From Clostridium pasteurianum (GTDB lineage Bacteria; Bacillota; Clostridia; Clostridiales; Clostridiaceae), in assembly GCF_001705235.1 (NCBI RefSeq), contig NZ_MCGV01000001.1:2480001-2544000 (forward strand): a stretch of DNA of 64,000 nucleotides, in the 5' to 3' direction. The notes under the pieces were generated by a model that had not been told where the DNA came from, made no database searches, and saw nothing but the letters and a program-made list of their open reading frames with translations. A program made the translations under genes and the position numbers. Positions 49,629 to 59,597 of this stretch are shown piece by piece (the first letter of the stretch is position 1; each line of letters begins with the position of its first letter).

Positions 49629-52600
49629 GTGAAAAAAATAAGTGAAATTTTTAGTGATTATGAAGTAGAGGGAAACATAAATACTGCCACTGTAGAGTCA
49701 GTAGTATTAAAGAAGAAAAGCAAATGCCTAGAGATGAAAATTAGTTCGGATAAGTACATTGAAGTAGGAGAGTTTCGAAAGTTTAACAGATTTATACGGA
49801 AAAGATTTTCCCTCGATGATTCCATAATTACTGTAGATTATGCTGATGGAACAGATAAAAAGCCTATAGAAGAAGAAATTAAAAATATTGTGATTTCCAT
49901 GTCAGATAAGCATCCTGTTTTAAAAACGGTTATTAATAATAGTGAATATGAAGTACATGATAATACAATAGATTTTAAATTTAAAATAGCAGTATCGGAT
50001 TTCTTAAGGTCTATGAATTATGATAAGTATCTTCATAATGCCATAAAAACCTTTTATGGTACTACATATAATATAAATTTTATTGACGAAGTGAGCAGTG
50101 AAGAATTTATACAGGAGAGAGAAAAGCGAGAACAGGAAGAAATGATCGCTATTTCAAAGGAAATTAAGGCTAATTCAAATAGTAATGTTACTAAATTGCC
50201 TAAGAAAACTCAAGATAATAAAGTTAGCTATAATAATAAGCAGGAAGTAAAGAAAGAAACTAAGAGTAAAAAATCTGATGCATCTTTGATATTTGGTAGA
50301 AGTTCTAGAATCAAGGAAAATGTAATAAAAATCACAGATATAACACCAGATGAAGGTAGAATATCTATATCAGGTGAAGTATCAAATATAGAGACAAGAG
50401 AACTTAAAAGCGGAAAAACATTGGTATCTTTCGATTTATATGACGGTTCAAGTTCTATGACATGTAAATCTTTTTTAAAGCCCGGTGAAGAAGATGTTGT
50501 ATCAAGACTTAAAAGTGCTAAAGGGGTAAGGCTTGCTGGAAATTCCGGCTATAGTAAGTTTTCAGGAGAAGTTGAGATGATTGCTAATACTATAGTAGAA
50601 ACAGATGGAATCAAGAAAAATAAGAGAATGGATAAAGCAGAAGTTAAGAGAGTGGAACTGCATATGCATACACAGATGAGCCAGATGGATGCTATGACAA
50701 GTGCTACAGATCTTATTAAAAGAGCTATGAAATGGGGAATGAAATCCATTGCCATAACGGATCATGGTGGTGTGCAGGCTTTTCCAGAAGCACATAAGTT
50801 ACTAGGAAGAGACAATCCTGATATGAAAATTATATATGGTATGGAAGCTTATTTAGCACCAGATAAAAAGCCATCTGTAACTAACATTAAGGGGCAGAGC
50901 ATTGATACAACTTATTGTGTGCTTGATTTGGAGACTACAGGCTTTTCACCGAAAACTGAAAAGATTACTGAAATAGGAATCATGAAGTATAAAGATGGAG
51001 ATGTAATAGACAGTTTTAGTGAGTTTGTAAATCCTGAAAAGCCTATTCCGCAAAGGGTTGTCGAAATTACTCATATAACTGATGACATGGTAAAGAATGC
51101 AAAGACCATAGATCAGGTTTTCCCTGAAATGCTTAAATTTATTGAGGGAAGCGTTTTGGTTGCCCATAATGCCGAATTTGATGTGGGTTTCTTAAAATAT
51201 AATGCAAAAGTATTAGGGCATGACTTTGATTTTACGTATTTAGATACTTTATCATTAGCTCAAGAGGTATTTCCCAATTTTAAAAGCTATAAACTTGGAA
51301 GAATTGCTAAGAATCTTGGCATAAAAGTTGAAGTGGCTCATAGAGCTTTGGATGATGTTGATACCACTGTTAAGGTGTTTAAAGTAATGCTCGATGAATT
51401 AAAGAAAAGGGGAGCTGAAACTCTTCTTGATATAGATAAATATGGATGTGATGAGGAAGCTAAGAAGGAAGAATTTAAGAAGCTTAAAACATACCATGCA
51501 ATAATACTAGCGAAGGATTATGTAGGTTTAAAGAATTTATATAAATTAGTATCTTATTCTCATTTAGATTACTTTTATAAAAGGCCACGTATATTAAGGA
51601 GTCTTTATAAAAAGTATTCCGAGGGTTTAATTTTAGGAAGTGCATGTAGTGAAGGTGAACTTTTTCAGGCAATATTACTTGGGAAACCTGATGAGGAAGT
51701 TGAAACTATTGCACGTGAATATGATTATTTAGAGATTCAACCTTTAGGGAATGATGATTATTTAGTAAGATCAGGGCAAGTACCTAATAGAGAATATATA
51801 AAGGATATTAATAGGAAAATTGTAGCTTTAGGAGAAAAGCTGGGTAAGCTTGTAGTTGCTACTGGCGATGTTCATTTTATGGACCCTGAAGATGAAATAT
51901 ATAGACGTATACTTGAGGCAGGTCAGGGCTTTAAGGATGCAGATAATCAGGCTCCATTGTATCTTAGAACTACAGAGGAAATGCTTAAGGAATTTTCTTA
52001 TTTAGGAGAGGAAAAAGCATATGAAGTAGTAGTTACTAACACTAATCTAGTATCAGATATGTGTCAGCAAATAAGTCCTATTTCACCGGAAAAATGTCCT
52101 CCACATATAGATGGTTGTGAAAAGACTATTAAGGATATTGCATATAGTAAGGCTCATGAACTATATGGAGATCCACTTCCTAAAATCGTTCAGGATAGAC
52201 TTGATAGGGAGCTGGAATCCATTATCAAAAATGGTTTCTCCGTAATGTATATCATTGCTCAAAAGCTAGTGTGGAAGTCCAATGCAGATGGTTATCTAGT
52301 TGGTTCGAGAGGATCTGTTGGGTCTTCATTTGTTGCAAATATGACAGGTATAACAGAAGTAAATTCGCTGCCGGCACATTATAGATGCCCTAAATGCAAG
52401 TACTCGGATTTTTCAGACTATGGTGTTCAAAATGGTTTTGATTTGCCAGATAAAGTATGCCCTGTTTGCGGCGAAAAGTTAGATAAAGATGGAATGGATA
52501 TACCTTTTGAAACTTTTCTGGGATTCAATGGTGATAAAGAACCAGATATAGATTTAAACTTCTCAGGAGAATATCAGGCAAAGGCTCATAGATACACAGA

Positions 52601-53987
52601 GGTTATCTTCGGAAAAGGCACAACCTTTAAGGCTGGAACTATAGGTACTATAGCAGATAAAACAGCTTTTGGATATGTGAAAAAGTATTATGAAGAAAAA
52701 AATGTACCAATAAATAAGGCGGAAACAATCAGAATTGCAAAGGGCTGCACGGGAATAAAAAGAACCACTGGTCAGCATCCAGGAGGAATTATAGTTGTGC
52801 CGAAAGGCAGAGAAATTTTTGAATTTTGTCCTGTACAGCATCCTGCTGATGATCCTACTTCAGATATTATAACAACACATTTTGATTATCACTCTATAGA
52901 CCAAAATCTATTGAAGCTTGATATACTCGGGCACGATGATCCGACGGTTATAAGAATGCTGCAGGATATAACAGGAGTAAATCCTCATAAGATACCTCTT
53001 GATGATAAGGATACAATGTCACTCTTTTCATCTACAAAGGCTTTAGGTGTAACGCCGGAACAGATAAATTCTAAGGTTGGTACTTTGGGTATTCCAGAGT
53101 TTGGAACTAAGTTCGTACGAGGAATGCTTGTAGATACAATGCCGACTACATTTTCGGAATTACTTTGTATATCAGGACTTTCTCATGGTACTGATGTTTG
53201 GCTTGGAAATGCTAAAGATCTTATTGATCAGGGTATAGTTACTTTAAGTGAAGCGGTATGTACCAGAGATGATATTATGATTTATCTTATAAGTAAAGGC
53301 TTACCTAAAAATACTTCTTTTAAGATAATGGAAATGGTACGTAAGGGAAAAGTATCTAAGAATCCTGAAAAGTGGGCTGAATATGAAGCTCTAATGAGGG
53401 AGCATGAAGTTCCTGAATGGTATATAGATTCATGTAAGAAGATAAAATATATGTTTCCTAAGGCGCATGCTGCAGCTTATGTAATGATGGCATTTAGAAT
53501 AGCATGGTTTAAGGTTCATATACCTAAAGCATATTATGCAGCGTATTTTAGTATTAGGGCAAAGGCTTTTGATGCAGAATTTATGATTTTTGGGAAAGAA
53601 AAAGTTAAGCAGAAGATGAAGGAAATTCAAATGATGGGCAATCAAGCTGGTCCTAAGGATAAGGATATGTATGATGATTTAGAGCTAGTCCTTGAAATGT
53701 ACGAGAGGGGAATAAAATTTCTTCCTATTGATTTATACAAGTCTAATGCTACAAAATTCTTAGTAGAGGAAGATGGAATAAGGCCGCCTATAAATAGTAT
53801 ATCAGGTATGGGTAATGTAGCAGCAGAAGGAATATGCAGCGCAGTAAGGGAAAAGGAACCTAATTCTATAGAGGATCTAAGGAAACGTGCTAAAATAGGT
53901 AATTCTGCTGTTGATGTACTTAAAAAGTTTGGATGTTTGAGAGGTCTTCCTGAAAGTGATCAATTAAGTTTTTTTGATGCTATATAA
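49629..53987 (+). CDS. polC: DNA polymerase III alpha subunit, PolC type
   Basis: A 1452-aa replicative polymerase, the normal PolC length. Order: N-terminal domain, OB fold (ITDITPDEGRISISGEVSNI), PHP domain (RVELHMHTQMSQMDAMTSA) interrupted by a DnaQ-like 3'-5' exonuclease (YCVLDLETTGFSPKTEKITE, HNAEFDVGFLKYNA, HRALDDVDTT), then the C-family catalytic core (VGSRGSVGSSFVANMTGIT, a zinc-binding CPKCKY/CPVCGEKL pair, EPDIDLNFSG). The start is inferred as GTG 49629 after GAGGAGG; the upstream frame to 49548 has no signal. PolC is confined to low-G+C Firmicutes and relatives, which fixes the lineage. It is monocistronic with a terminator at 54010. Confidence 0.96.
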   Translation: MKKISEIFSDYEVEGNINTATVESVVLKKKSKCLEMKISSDKYIEVGEFRKFNRFIRKRFSLDDSIITVDYADGTDKKPIEEEIKNIVISMSDKHPVLKTVINNSEYEVHDNTIDFKFKIAVSDFLRSMNYDKYLHNAIKTFYGTTYNINFIDEVSSEEFIQEREKREQEEMIAISKEIKANSNSNVTKLPKKTQDNKVSYNNKQEVKKETKSKKSDASLIFGRSSRIKENVIKITDITPDEGRISISGEVSNIETRELKSGKTLVSFDLYDGSSSMTCKSFLKPGEEDVVSRLKSAKGVRLAGNSGYSKFSGEVEMIANTIVETDGIKKNKRMDKAEVKRVELHMHTQMSQMDAMTSATDLIKRAMKWGMKSIAITDHGGVQAFPEAHKLLGRDNPDMKIIYGMEAYLAPDKKPSVTNIKGQSIDTTYCVLDLETTGFSPKTEKITEIGIMKYKDGDVIDSFSEFVNPEKPIPQRVVEITHITDDMVKNAKTIDQVFPEMLKFIEGSVLVAHNAEFDVGFLKYNAKVLGHDFDFTYLDTLSLAQEVFPNFKSYKLGRIAKNLGIKVEVAHRALDDVDTTVKVFKVMLDELKKRGAETLLDIDKYGCDEEAKKEEFKKLKTYHAIILAKDYVGLKNLYKLVSYSHLDYFYKRPRILRSLYKKYSEGLILGSACSEGELFQAILLGKPDEEVETIAREYDYLEIQPLGNDDYLVRSGQVPNREYIKDINRKIVALGEKLGKLVVATGDVHFMDPEDEIYRRILEAGQGFKDADNQAPLYLRTTEEMLKEFSYLGEEKAYEVVVTNTNLVSDMCQQISPISPEKCPPHIDGCEKTIKDIAYSKAHELYGDPLPKIVQDRLDRELESIIKNGFSVMYIIAQKLVWKSNADGYLVGSRGSVGSSFVANMTGITEVNSLPAHYRCPKCKYSDFSDYGVQNGFDLPDKVCPVCGEKLDKDGMDIPFETFLGFNGDKEPDIDLNFSGEYQAKAHRYTEVIFGKGTTFKAGTIGTIADKTAFGYVKKYYEEKNVPINKAETIRIAKGCTGIKRTTGQHPGGIIVVPKGREIFEFCPVQHPADDPTSDIITTHFDYHSIDQNLLKLDILGHDDPTVIRMLQDITGVNPHKIPLDDKDTMSLFSSTKALGVTPEQINSKVGTLGIPEFGTKFVRGMLVDTMPTTFSELLCISGLSHGTDVWLGNAKDLIDQGIVTLSEAVCTRDDIMIYLISKGLPKNTSFKIMEMVRKGKVSKNPEKWAEYEALMREHEVPEWYIDSCKKIKYMFPKAHAAAYVMMAFRIAWFKVHIPKAYYAAYFSIRAKAFDAEFMIFGKEKVKQKMKEIQMMGNQAGPKDKDMYDDLELVLEMYERGIKFLPIDLYKSNATKFLVEEDGIRPPINSISGMGNVAAEGICSAVREKEPNSIEDLRKRAKIGNSAVDVLKKFGCLRGLPESDQLSFFDAI

Positions 53988-54009
53988 ATTTAAATCTTAT
54001 TATTAAAAT

Positions 54010-54050
54010 AAAGGAGAAACTTTGAAGTGCCAAAGTTCTCCTTTATTTTT
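54010..54050. terminator. bidirectional terminator between polC and the DMT gene
   Basis: AAAGGAGAA(A)CTTTG and CAAAGTTCTCCTTT form a 14-bp stem with one bulge and the loop AAGTGC, then ATTTTTTATT. It lies three bases before the convergent transporter stop. Confidence 0.85.
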
Positions 54051-54052
54051 TA

Positions 54053-54931
54053 TTATGTAGATTGTACACACCTATCTTTTGCTAATATAATTGTTGAAAT
54101 TAATATAAAAGCACTTCCTACTAATAATTTAAATGATATTGCTTCATTTAAAAGTAATATTCCTAAAAATACACTGGTTATAGGTTCGAAGGTTCCTAAT
54201 ATTGAGGAAGATGATACACCTATTAATTTTATAGCTTTTAAAAGCAGAATTATTGATAATATAGTTGAAATCACAGAAATTCCTAAAAGGCACATTGTAA
54301 TTTTAAGGTTGAAATTTAAAATTATAGAATGCTTAAAGATGCCGCAAAAAAGAGTACCTATTGTTGAACCTAAACAAAGATACATGGTAATAATTCTGTT
54401 ATCTAAGGATTTAATTAATTTTAAATTAAGAGCTATTAACGTAAGACCGTAAGCTAAACCCGAAAATAAGGCTAAGCAAATGCCAAAAACATTCCCACTG
54501 GCATTTTTGAAGCCAATTAAAGCATATACTCCTGCCGCAGCAAGCATTAATGATAAAATTTTTTTTGCACTTATCTTGCTTTTAAGAAATATAAAACTTA
54601 TTATGCAAACTACAACTGGATAAATAAAATGCAAGGTAGTTGCAAGACCAGCACCTAAATAATTATAAGATATGAATAATGCCTGAGTTGTTACAGTGTA
54701 TCCGGTAATACCAATGCATACAAGAAGTATTATTTGCTGCTTTTTTAAGTTAACACTAATATTATTACATTTCAGGTACAAAAACAGTATTAGTGTTGAA
54801 ATTAAAAATCTAAATATTAGTACGGTAGTTGGGTTAGAGCCATTAGCGTATGCTATTCTAGCTAAAATGGGCATAATGCCAAATGCTGCTGATGATAGAA
54901 GAGCATAAGCTATTCCTTTACAATTATTCAA
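54053..54931 (-). CDS. EamA/DMT family transporter
   Basis: A 292-aa protein with ten hydrophobic segments in two EamA halves (GIAYALLSSAAFGIMPILAR at the start; GLAYGLTLIALNLKLIKSL opening the second). Exporters of this kind move amino acids or other small metabolites; the substrate is unknown. The start is TTG 54931, seven bases after GGAGG on the coding strand; the frame extends to 54955, but that region contains the ribosome binding site. It is convergent with polC. Confidence 0.87.
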   Translation of the reverse strand: MNNCKGIAYALLSSAAFGIMPILARIAYANGSNPTTVLIFRFLISTLILFLYLKCNNISVNLKKQQIILLVCIGITGYTVTTQALFISYNYLGAGLATTLHFIYPVVVCIISFIFLKSKISAKKILSLMLAAAGVYALIGFKNASGNVFGICLALFSGLAYGLTLIALNLKLIKSLDNRIITMYLCLGSTIGTLFCGIFKHSIILNFNLKITMCLLGISVISTILSIILLLKAIKLIGVSSSSILGTFEPITSVFLGILLLNEAISFKLLVGSAFILISTIILAKDRCVQST

Positions 54932-55270
54932 AACTTGTCCTCCATTTATTGTCAATAAAAATCTTAAAAAACCTCACATATTATAGCACAAGTTAATGCT
55001 AAAAAATGATTATTGCAATTTAAGCAGTTTTAAAATAAAGCAAAATAACTTGTAAAATAATAAAGAAATACTGTGTGATTTTATAGTTTATTACTTTATA
55101 TTGCATCATTTTTTGTAGTTTACTAATTTTTATATATGTTAAATCTTAGTGAGGGGGGGCAATGAATATTGTTTGCAGAAGCAAAAAAACTTGAGATGCA
55201 TAAAAAAATTAAAATTAGAAACTACTATATATAATAATCATAAAAGTTTAATAAGGGAATGTGGTTAATT
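54932..55270. other. intergenic region upstream of the germinant receptor operon
   Basis: About 340 bases without a gene. A G7 run at 55153-55159 stands out in this AT-rich sequence, and a ten-codon frame follows it (ATG 55163). I could not find a confident sigma-G type promoter by eye, although a forespore promoter is expected for gerA-type genes. Confidence 0.4.
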
Positions 55271-56818
55271 ATGGTGGGAAAAGAATTTATAGATGCACTC
55301 AAGAATAAGCATAAATCAAATTCTCAGTCTAAAAATATATCTAAGTCTGTTAATGAAAATATATCTTTTATCAAAACTAAACTCGGAGATAGCATTGGGC
55401 TCAGTGAAGGTAAGTTTAAAGCTTTTAAAAATATAGATATTGGTATAGTATATGTTACAAATCTTTGTGATAGGGAGTTTATAAGCAATCAGGTTATTAG
55501 CCCTCTATTACAAGGAACATTAAATAGTAAAGTTATGAAAGAAAATGATGTAGATACACTAGCTAAGACAATATTTATATCATCATTAAATACTAAAGAA
55601 ATAAAGAAACAGGATCAAGTTTTAAACGAACTATTAAAAGGAAATACAGTGATTTTTTTTGAGAAAAGCAATAGTGCACTTATAGTTCAAGCACCTAAAA
55701 TTGAAAAAAGATCTATAGACAAACCAGAAAATGAAACTGCCGTTTTTGCGGCTAAAGATGCTTTTATAGAAGATATAGGTACAAATGTAAGCATGATAAT
55801 AAAGAGACTACCTATACCTAATCTTAAATTTGAAAATTTTAGTTTAGGAAACTTATCCCATACTGATTCAAAGCTTATATGGATTGAGGGATTGGCAGAT
55901 AATGAAATTGTAAATGAAGTTAAAAGACGTATGAATGATGTTAATATTGATATAGTAGATGGTACTAGTACTTTAGCGGAACTTATACAAGATAAACCTA
56001 TTAGTATATTTCCAACATATAGGCTTACGGAACGCCCCGATTTAGTCTCAAGGTCCTTATCGGAAGGTCATGTTGCAGTAGTTTGCGATAACAGTCCATT
56101 TGTACTAATACTTCCAATGACATTTTGGGATAATTTTAAAAGTATGGATGATTACTCGCAGTTACCTATTGCTGCTTCTCTTCTGAGAATTATTAGAATT
56201 ATAGCTTTTGTTATAGCAGGTTTCACCTCACCTTTATATCTTTCCTTTGTTACATATAATCACACTATAGTTCCACCGTCACTTGCCCTGAATATTTCCC
56301 AAGGAAGAGAGGGAGTACCATTTCCCTCCATAATAGAGCTTATTGCTATGACAGTTGTAATTGACATAATTCGTGAGGCTGGAACACGTATGCCGGGAAT
56401 GGTAGGTTACTTTATAGGAACTTTAGGTGCAGTAATAATCGGTCAGGCAGCAGTAGCGGCAGGATATGTAAGTGTATCGCTTATCATAGTTGTTGCCTTT
56501 TCAGCTATAGCTTCATTTGCTATTTCGTCGACTACACTAGTAAATGCTGCAAGGATAATTAACTATTCCTTAATATTATTTGCAAGTGTTTTAGGCATAG
56601 TTGGTTTATTCAATGGAATCTTTATTATTTTATGGAGGATGTCAATCCTAGAATCATTTGGAGTACCTTATTTGTATCCGCTTATACCAGTGGAACTCAA
56701 AGGCTGGAGAGATTTACTTATAAGGGCACCATTTAAAATGCTAAAAAATAAGTTAACTCTTATGAATAAAGCTAATTCTAATGAATCCAAAAATGAAGAA
56801 GCTAATAAGATATCTTGA
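55271..56818 (+). CDS. spore germination receptor subunit A (GerA/GerKA family)
   Basis: A 515-aa GerA-family protein: an N-terminal soluble domain (residues about 20-260; DIGIVYVTNLCDREFISNQV) and a C-terminal membrane domain with about five segments including PTYRLTERPDLVSRSLSEGH, PFPSIIELIAMTVVIDIIRE and AGTRMPGMVGYFIGTLGAVI, signatures of the family. It forms the A subunit of a nutrient germinant receptor in the spore inner membrane. The start at ATG 55271 is slightly far from AAGGGA; ATG 55259 is too close. First of an A-B-C operon. The germinant is unknown. Confidence 0.92.
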   Translation: MVGKEFIDALKNKHKSNSQSKNISKSVNENISFIKTKLGDSIGLSEGKFKAFKNIDIGIVYVTNLCDREFISNQVISPLLQGTLNSKVMKENDVDTLAKTIFISSLNTKEIKKQDQVLNELLKGNTVIFFEKSNSALIVQAPKIEKRSIDKPENETAVFAAKDAFIEDIGTNVSMIIKRLPIPNLKFENFSLGNLSHTDSKLIWIEGLADNEIVNEVKRRMNDVNIDIVDGTSTLAELIQDKPISIFPTYRLTERPDLVSRSLSEGHVAVVCDNSPFVLILPMTFWDNFKSMDDYSQLPIAASLLRIIRIIAFVIAGFTSPLYLSFVTYNHTIVPPSLALNISQGREGVPFPSIIELIAMTVVIDIIREAGTRMPGMVGYFIGTLGAVIIGQAAVAAGYVSVSLIIVVAFSAIASFAISSTTLVNAARIINYSLILFASVLGIVGLFNGIFIILWRMSILESFGVPYLYPLIPVELKGWRDLLIRAPFKMLKNKLTLMNKANSNESKNEEANKIS

Positions 56819-56837
56819 ATAAAGAAGGTGAATTTCA

Positions 56838-57938
56838 TTGAGATATGATAGATTCACAAAGGAACAGGTTATTTTCCTTACATTTGCAAGCGGATGCACG
56901 AATATGGGGTTTAATGGTACCTGGATAGCAAATTTATCAGGAAGAAGTGGATGGGTTGCTATATTTGTAGGAACTTTACTTACAATTCCCTTTGTAATGG
57001 CAGCCTTGTATTTAAGTAAGAAGTGTCCTGAGCATAATATATTTGAAATTATAAGAAGCAGCTTTGGAAAATGTACATATGTAATTATAGTTATAATTAA
57101 TGCAATAATAAATATCATACTAGCCACAATAGTTTTAAACTTTTTTACGGGTATGGTAAAAACATATTTTTTACAAATGACTCCTACCTGGGTAATTATG
57201 CTTTGTGTTATTATTATGGCATTTTTATTTGTGAATAATAAAATTTTGCTTTTTGGAAGAACAGTTGAATTACTTACGGTATGGTATGTAATTAATTATT
57301 TTACTGGCTTTTCGGTTGGTCTTATTAAGGAATTTAGGTTTGAAAATATATTTCCTGTATTTGATACTACCATATTAAAATTTGGTAAAGCAGTATTCTT
57401 TTCTTTAGGTTCAGCATCTGCAATAACTTTATTTGTATTAGTAATGGTTGGACATATGCTACAAGCGGATAGTAATAAAAAAAATGTAATAAAAGGAATT
57501 GTATTTTGGGCTTTTATATTATCATTGGCCGTATTTATTATGCAGGGGATATCAGGAACAGAATTGGTCGGAAAAGTTTCCTTTGCAGGAGTTGAGATAT
57601 CAAGAGCTATTTATTTTGGCGATTTTATTAGAGGGTTAGAGCTGTTTATTTTAGCTACTTATGAGCTTATATGTATTGTTGGAATATCGTTATATTTATA
57701 TTGTACCTGGATTCCAATAAAGAAATTGTTTAAAGAAAAATACTCTATTATTTTGCTAATTATAATTTCCATAGCAATTCTAGTGCCTTCTATAAAGTTA
57801 AGTTCTTACAATAGAGCATTATTTATTTCCTTCTTTATGGACTATTATGTTATCCTGCCATTTGTGGCGGTTATTTTGATAATGGCTTTTATAGGTATTC
57901 ACATTATGAAAAAAAATAGTGGAAGTGATAACTTGTGA
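56838..57938 (+). CDS. spore germination receptor subunit B (GerB family)
   Basis: A 366-aa membrane protein with ten hydrophobic segments, a member of the amino acid permease-like GerB family. The start MRYDRFTKEQVIFLTFASGC and the later SGRSGWVAIFVGTLLTIPFV are typical. It starts with TTG at 56838 after AAGGTG. Structural work on other GerB proteins places the germinant pocket here. It overlaps the gerC gene by 4 bases. Confidence 0.92.
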   Translation: MRYDRFTKEQVIFLTFASGCTNMGFNGTWIANLSGRSGWVAIFVGTLLTIPFVMAALYLSKKCPEHNIFEIIRSSFGKCTYVIIVIINAIINIILATIVLNFFTGMVKTYFLQMTPTWVIMLCVIIMAFLFVNNKILLFGRTVELLTVWYVINYFTGFSVGLIKEFRFENIFPVFDTTILKFGKAVFFSLGSASAITLFVLVMVGHMLQADSNKKNVIKGIVFWAFILSLAVFIMQGISGTELVGKVSFAGVEISRAIYFGDFIRGLELFILATYELICIVGISLYLYCTWIPIKKLFKEKYSIILLIIISIAILVPSIKLSSYNRALFISFFMDYYVILPFVAVILIMAFIGIHIMKKNSGSDNL

Positions 57939-59197
57939 AGAGAAATATATTGCTAGTACCATTATTAATTTTCATGCTCCTTTTCACCGGATGTTGGGAC
58001 TATATGGAGTATGATCAAATGACACAAATTTATTCTGTTGGAATAGATTTAGATGAGAAGACAAATAAATTAGTAATGACTTTACAATTTATTCCTACAA
58101 CTAAATCTTCAGCGGAAAAGCCGGGTGGTGGTGATAATAAAGGGACGGTTTATTCAGCATCTGATTTTACCATGATGGATACAGCAACAAAATTACAGCA
58201 AGCAAGTCCCAATAAGTTATTTTTTGGTTATACGCAGGTTTTGGTTATTGGAGAAAATGCAGCAAAGTATGCCATGAAGGATATAATTGAATACTTTGAG
58301 CGTACACCAGGTATCCGTAACTCCGTAAATGTAATAGTTGTGCCTGGAAGAGCTGAAGGTGTAATTGCTACCCGTGATCCTAACTCTCCAACGTCTTCTG
58401 GTAAAAAAATGCGTTCTCTTTTAAGCTCATATCAAAGTAATGGAACGGTATATTCAGTTACATTGCATGATTTTTTAAAGATGACTTCTAGAGAAGGAAG
58501 TGAGGCAGTAGCACCTAAAATAATAACAACATCTCATACTAATGGTAGAGGCAGTTCATCTGGAAGCCAAAATGATGTGAGATTTTCCATAGAAAATCAG
58601 GGTAATTTAATGGCCAATGGTATGGCGGCTTTTAAAAACGGAAAGTTTGTTGGGTGGCTTGATGATAAGGAAACTATGGGCTTAAATTGGATATTAGGCA
58701 ACAAAATCACTGCTTACAAAACTTCTAATATAGTTGACCCAAAGTTAAAAGATGATACGGATAAATCTCTTTCGTATAAAGATGCTAATAAGATGCTGCA
58801 TTTTTATATAACAAGGTCTGGAAGCAAGGTTAAAGTTAAGTTACAAAAGGGTAAGCCTGTTATATATGTAAACATTAAGGTTGAAGCAGCTTTAAGAAAA
58901 TATTATAGCGACAAGGGAGATGAATATATAAGTCCAGACATAGTCAATTTGCTTGAGGAAAAACTAGAAAAAAGCGTATATTCAGATGCAGAGGCAGCAT
59001 TAAAAAAAGGCAAAGATGATCTTGATTCAGATATATTTTGCTTTGGATTTGATTTATATAGGCAGCATCCTAAGGAGTGGCATAAATACTATGAAAAAAC
59101 TTGGAGAAAGATGTTTCACAGTGTTCCTGTTAAAGTAAATGTAAAAGCAAAAATAAATAACACTGGAACCAATATGAGAAAATTTTACATTAAGTAA
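57935..59197 (+). CDS. spore germination receptor lipoprotein subunit C (GerC family)
   Basis: A 420-aa lipoprotein: signal peptide MKRNILLVPLLIFMLLFTGC with the lipobox LFTG-C, then GCWDYMEYDQMTQIYSVGID, the GerC opening. A long external domain follows with a Ser/Gly linker near residue 205. It starts with GTG at 57935 in a 4-base overlap with gerB, so translation is coupled. It completes the receptor; a GerD or fourth subunit is not adjacent. Confidence 0.92.
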   Translation: MKRNILLVPLLIFMLLFTGCWDYMEYDQMTQIYSVGIDLDEKTNKLVMTLQFIPTTKSSAEKPGGGDNKGTVYSASDFTMMDTATKLQQASPNKLFFGYTQVLVIGENAAKYAMKDIIEYFERTPGIRNSVNVIVVPGRAEGVIATRDPNSPTSSGKKMRSLLSSYQSNGTVYSVTLHDFLKMTSREGSEAVAPKIITTSHTNGRGSSSGSQNDVRFSIENQGNLMANGMAAFKNGKFVGWLDDKETMGLNWILGNKITAYKTSNIVDPKLKDDTDKSLSYKDANKMLHFYITRSGSKVKVKLQKGKPVIYVNIKVEAALRKYYSDKGDEYISPDIVNLLEEKLEKSVYSDAEAALKKGKDDLDSDIFCFGFDLYRQHPKEWHKYYEKTWRKMFHSVPVKVNVKAKINNTGTNMRKFYIK

Positions 59198-59299
59198 CTT
59201 GATAAGTGCAAGATATAGTGTAGTATCATTGATTTTTTGTAATACATGTGGTAGTATTAGTTAAAATTTAAATATTTAAATGCATTGAAGAGAAAGAGT

Positions 59300-59577
59300 A
59301 AGATACATAAAAGCCTTTTACAGAGAACTCCTATTTAGCTGAGAGGGAGCAAAGATAAGTATTCTGAATACATCTCTGAGCACCACACCAAAGCTTTTCT
59401 ATTAAAAGTTGTAGGCTGTAGGCGTATTCCCTTCCGACGTTAAAAGGATAAAGTATCATGTCTAAGATAAGACATCGTACTTGAAAAGGTTGGCATTGTG
59501 AGATGTCAATAAATTAAGGTGGTACCGCGAATGTAACTCTCGTCCTTATAGTTAATTATAAGGATGGGAGTTTTTTT
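59300..59577 (+). ncRNA. T-box riboswitch (tyrosine specifier)
   Basis: The conserved T-box AAGGTGGTACCGCG lies at 59516-59529, before a terminator. Stem I spans 59309-59398 (AAAAGC against GCTTTT), and the specifier loop AGTATTCTGAATACATC contains UAC (Tyr) at 59369-59371. Uncharged tRNA-Tyr pairing should favour the antiterminator and expression of tyrS. The downstream gene confirms the specifier. Confidence 0.95.
59537..59577 (+). terminator. T-box terminator in front of tyrS
   Basis: CTCTCGTCCTTATA, loop GTTAAT, TATAAGGATGGGAG, then T7. Its 5' arm competes with the antiterminator that contains the T-box motif. Confidence 0.92.
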
Positions 59578-59597
59578 ATATATAAGGAGGAATCGTA

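Noticed and set aside
55152-55195. G7 run followed by a ten-codon frame (MNIVCRSKKT) before the gerA-type operon
   Set aside because: It is short, unconserved as far as can be judged, and far from the operon start; no basis to call it a leader peptide.
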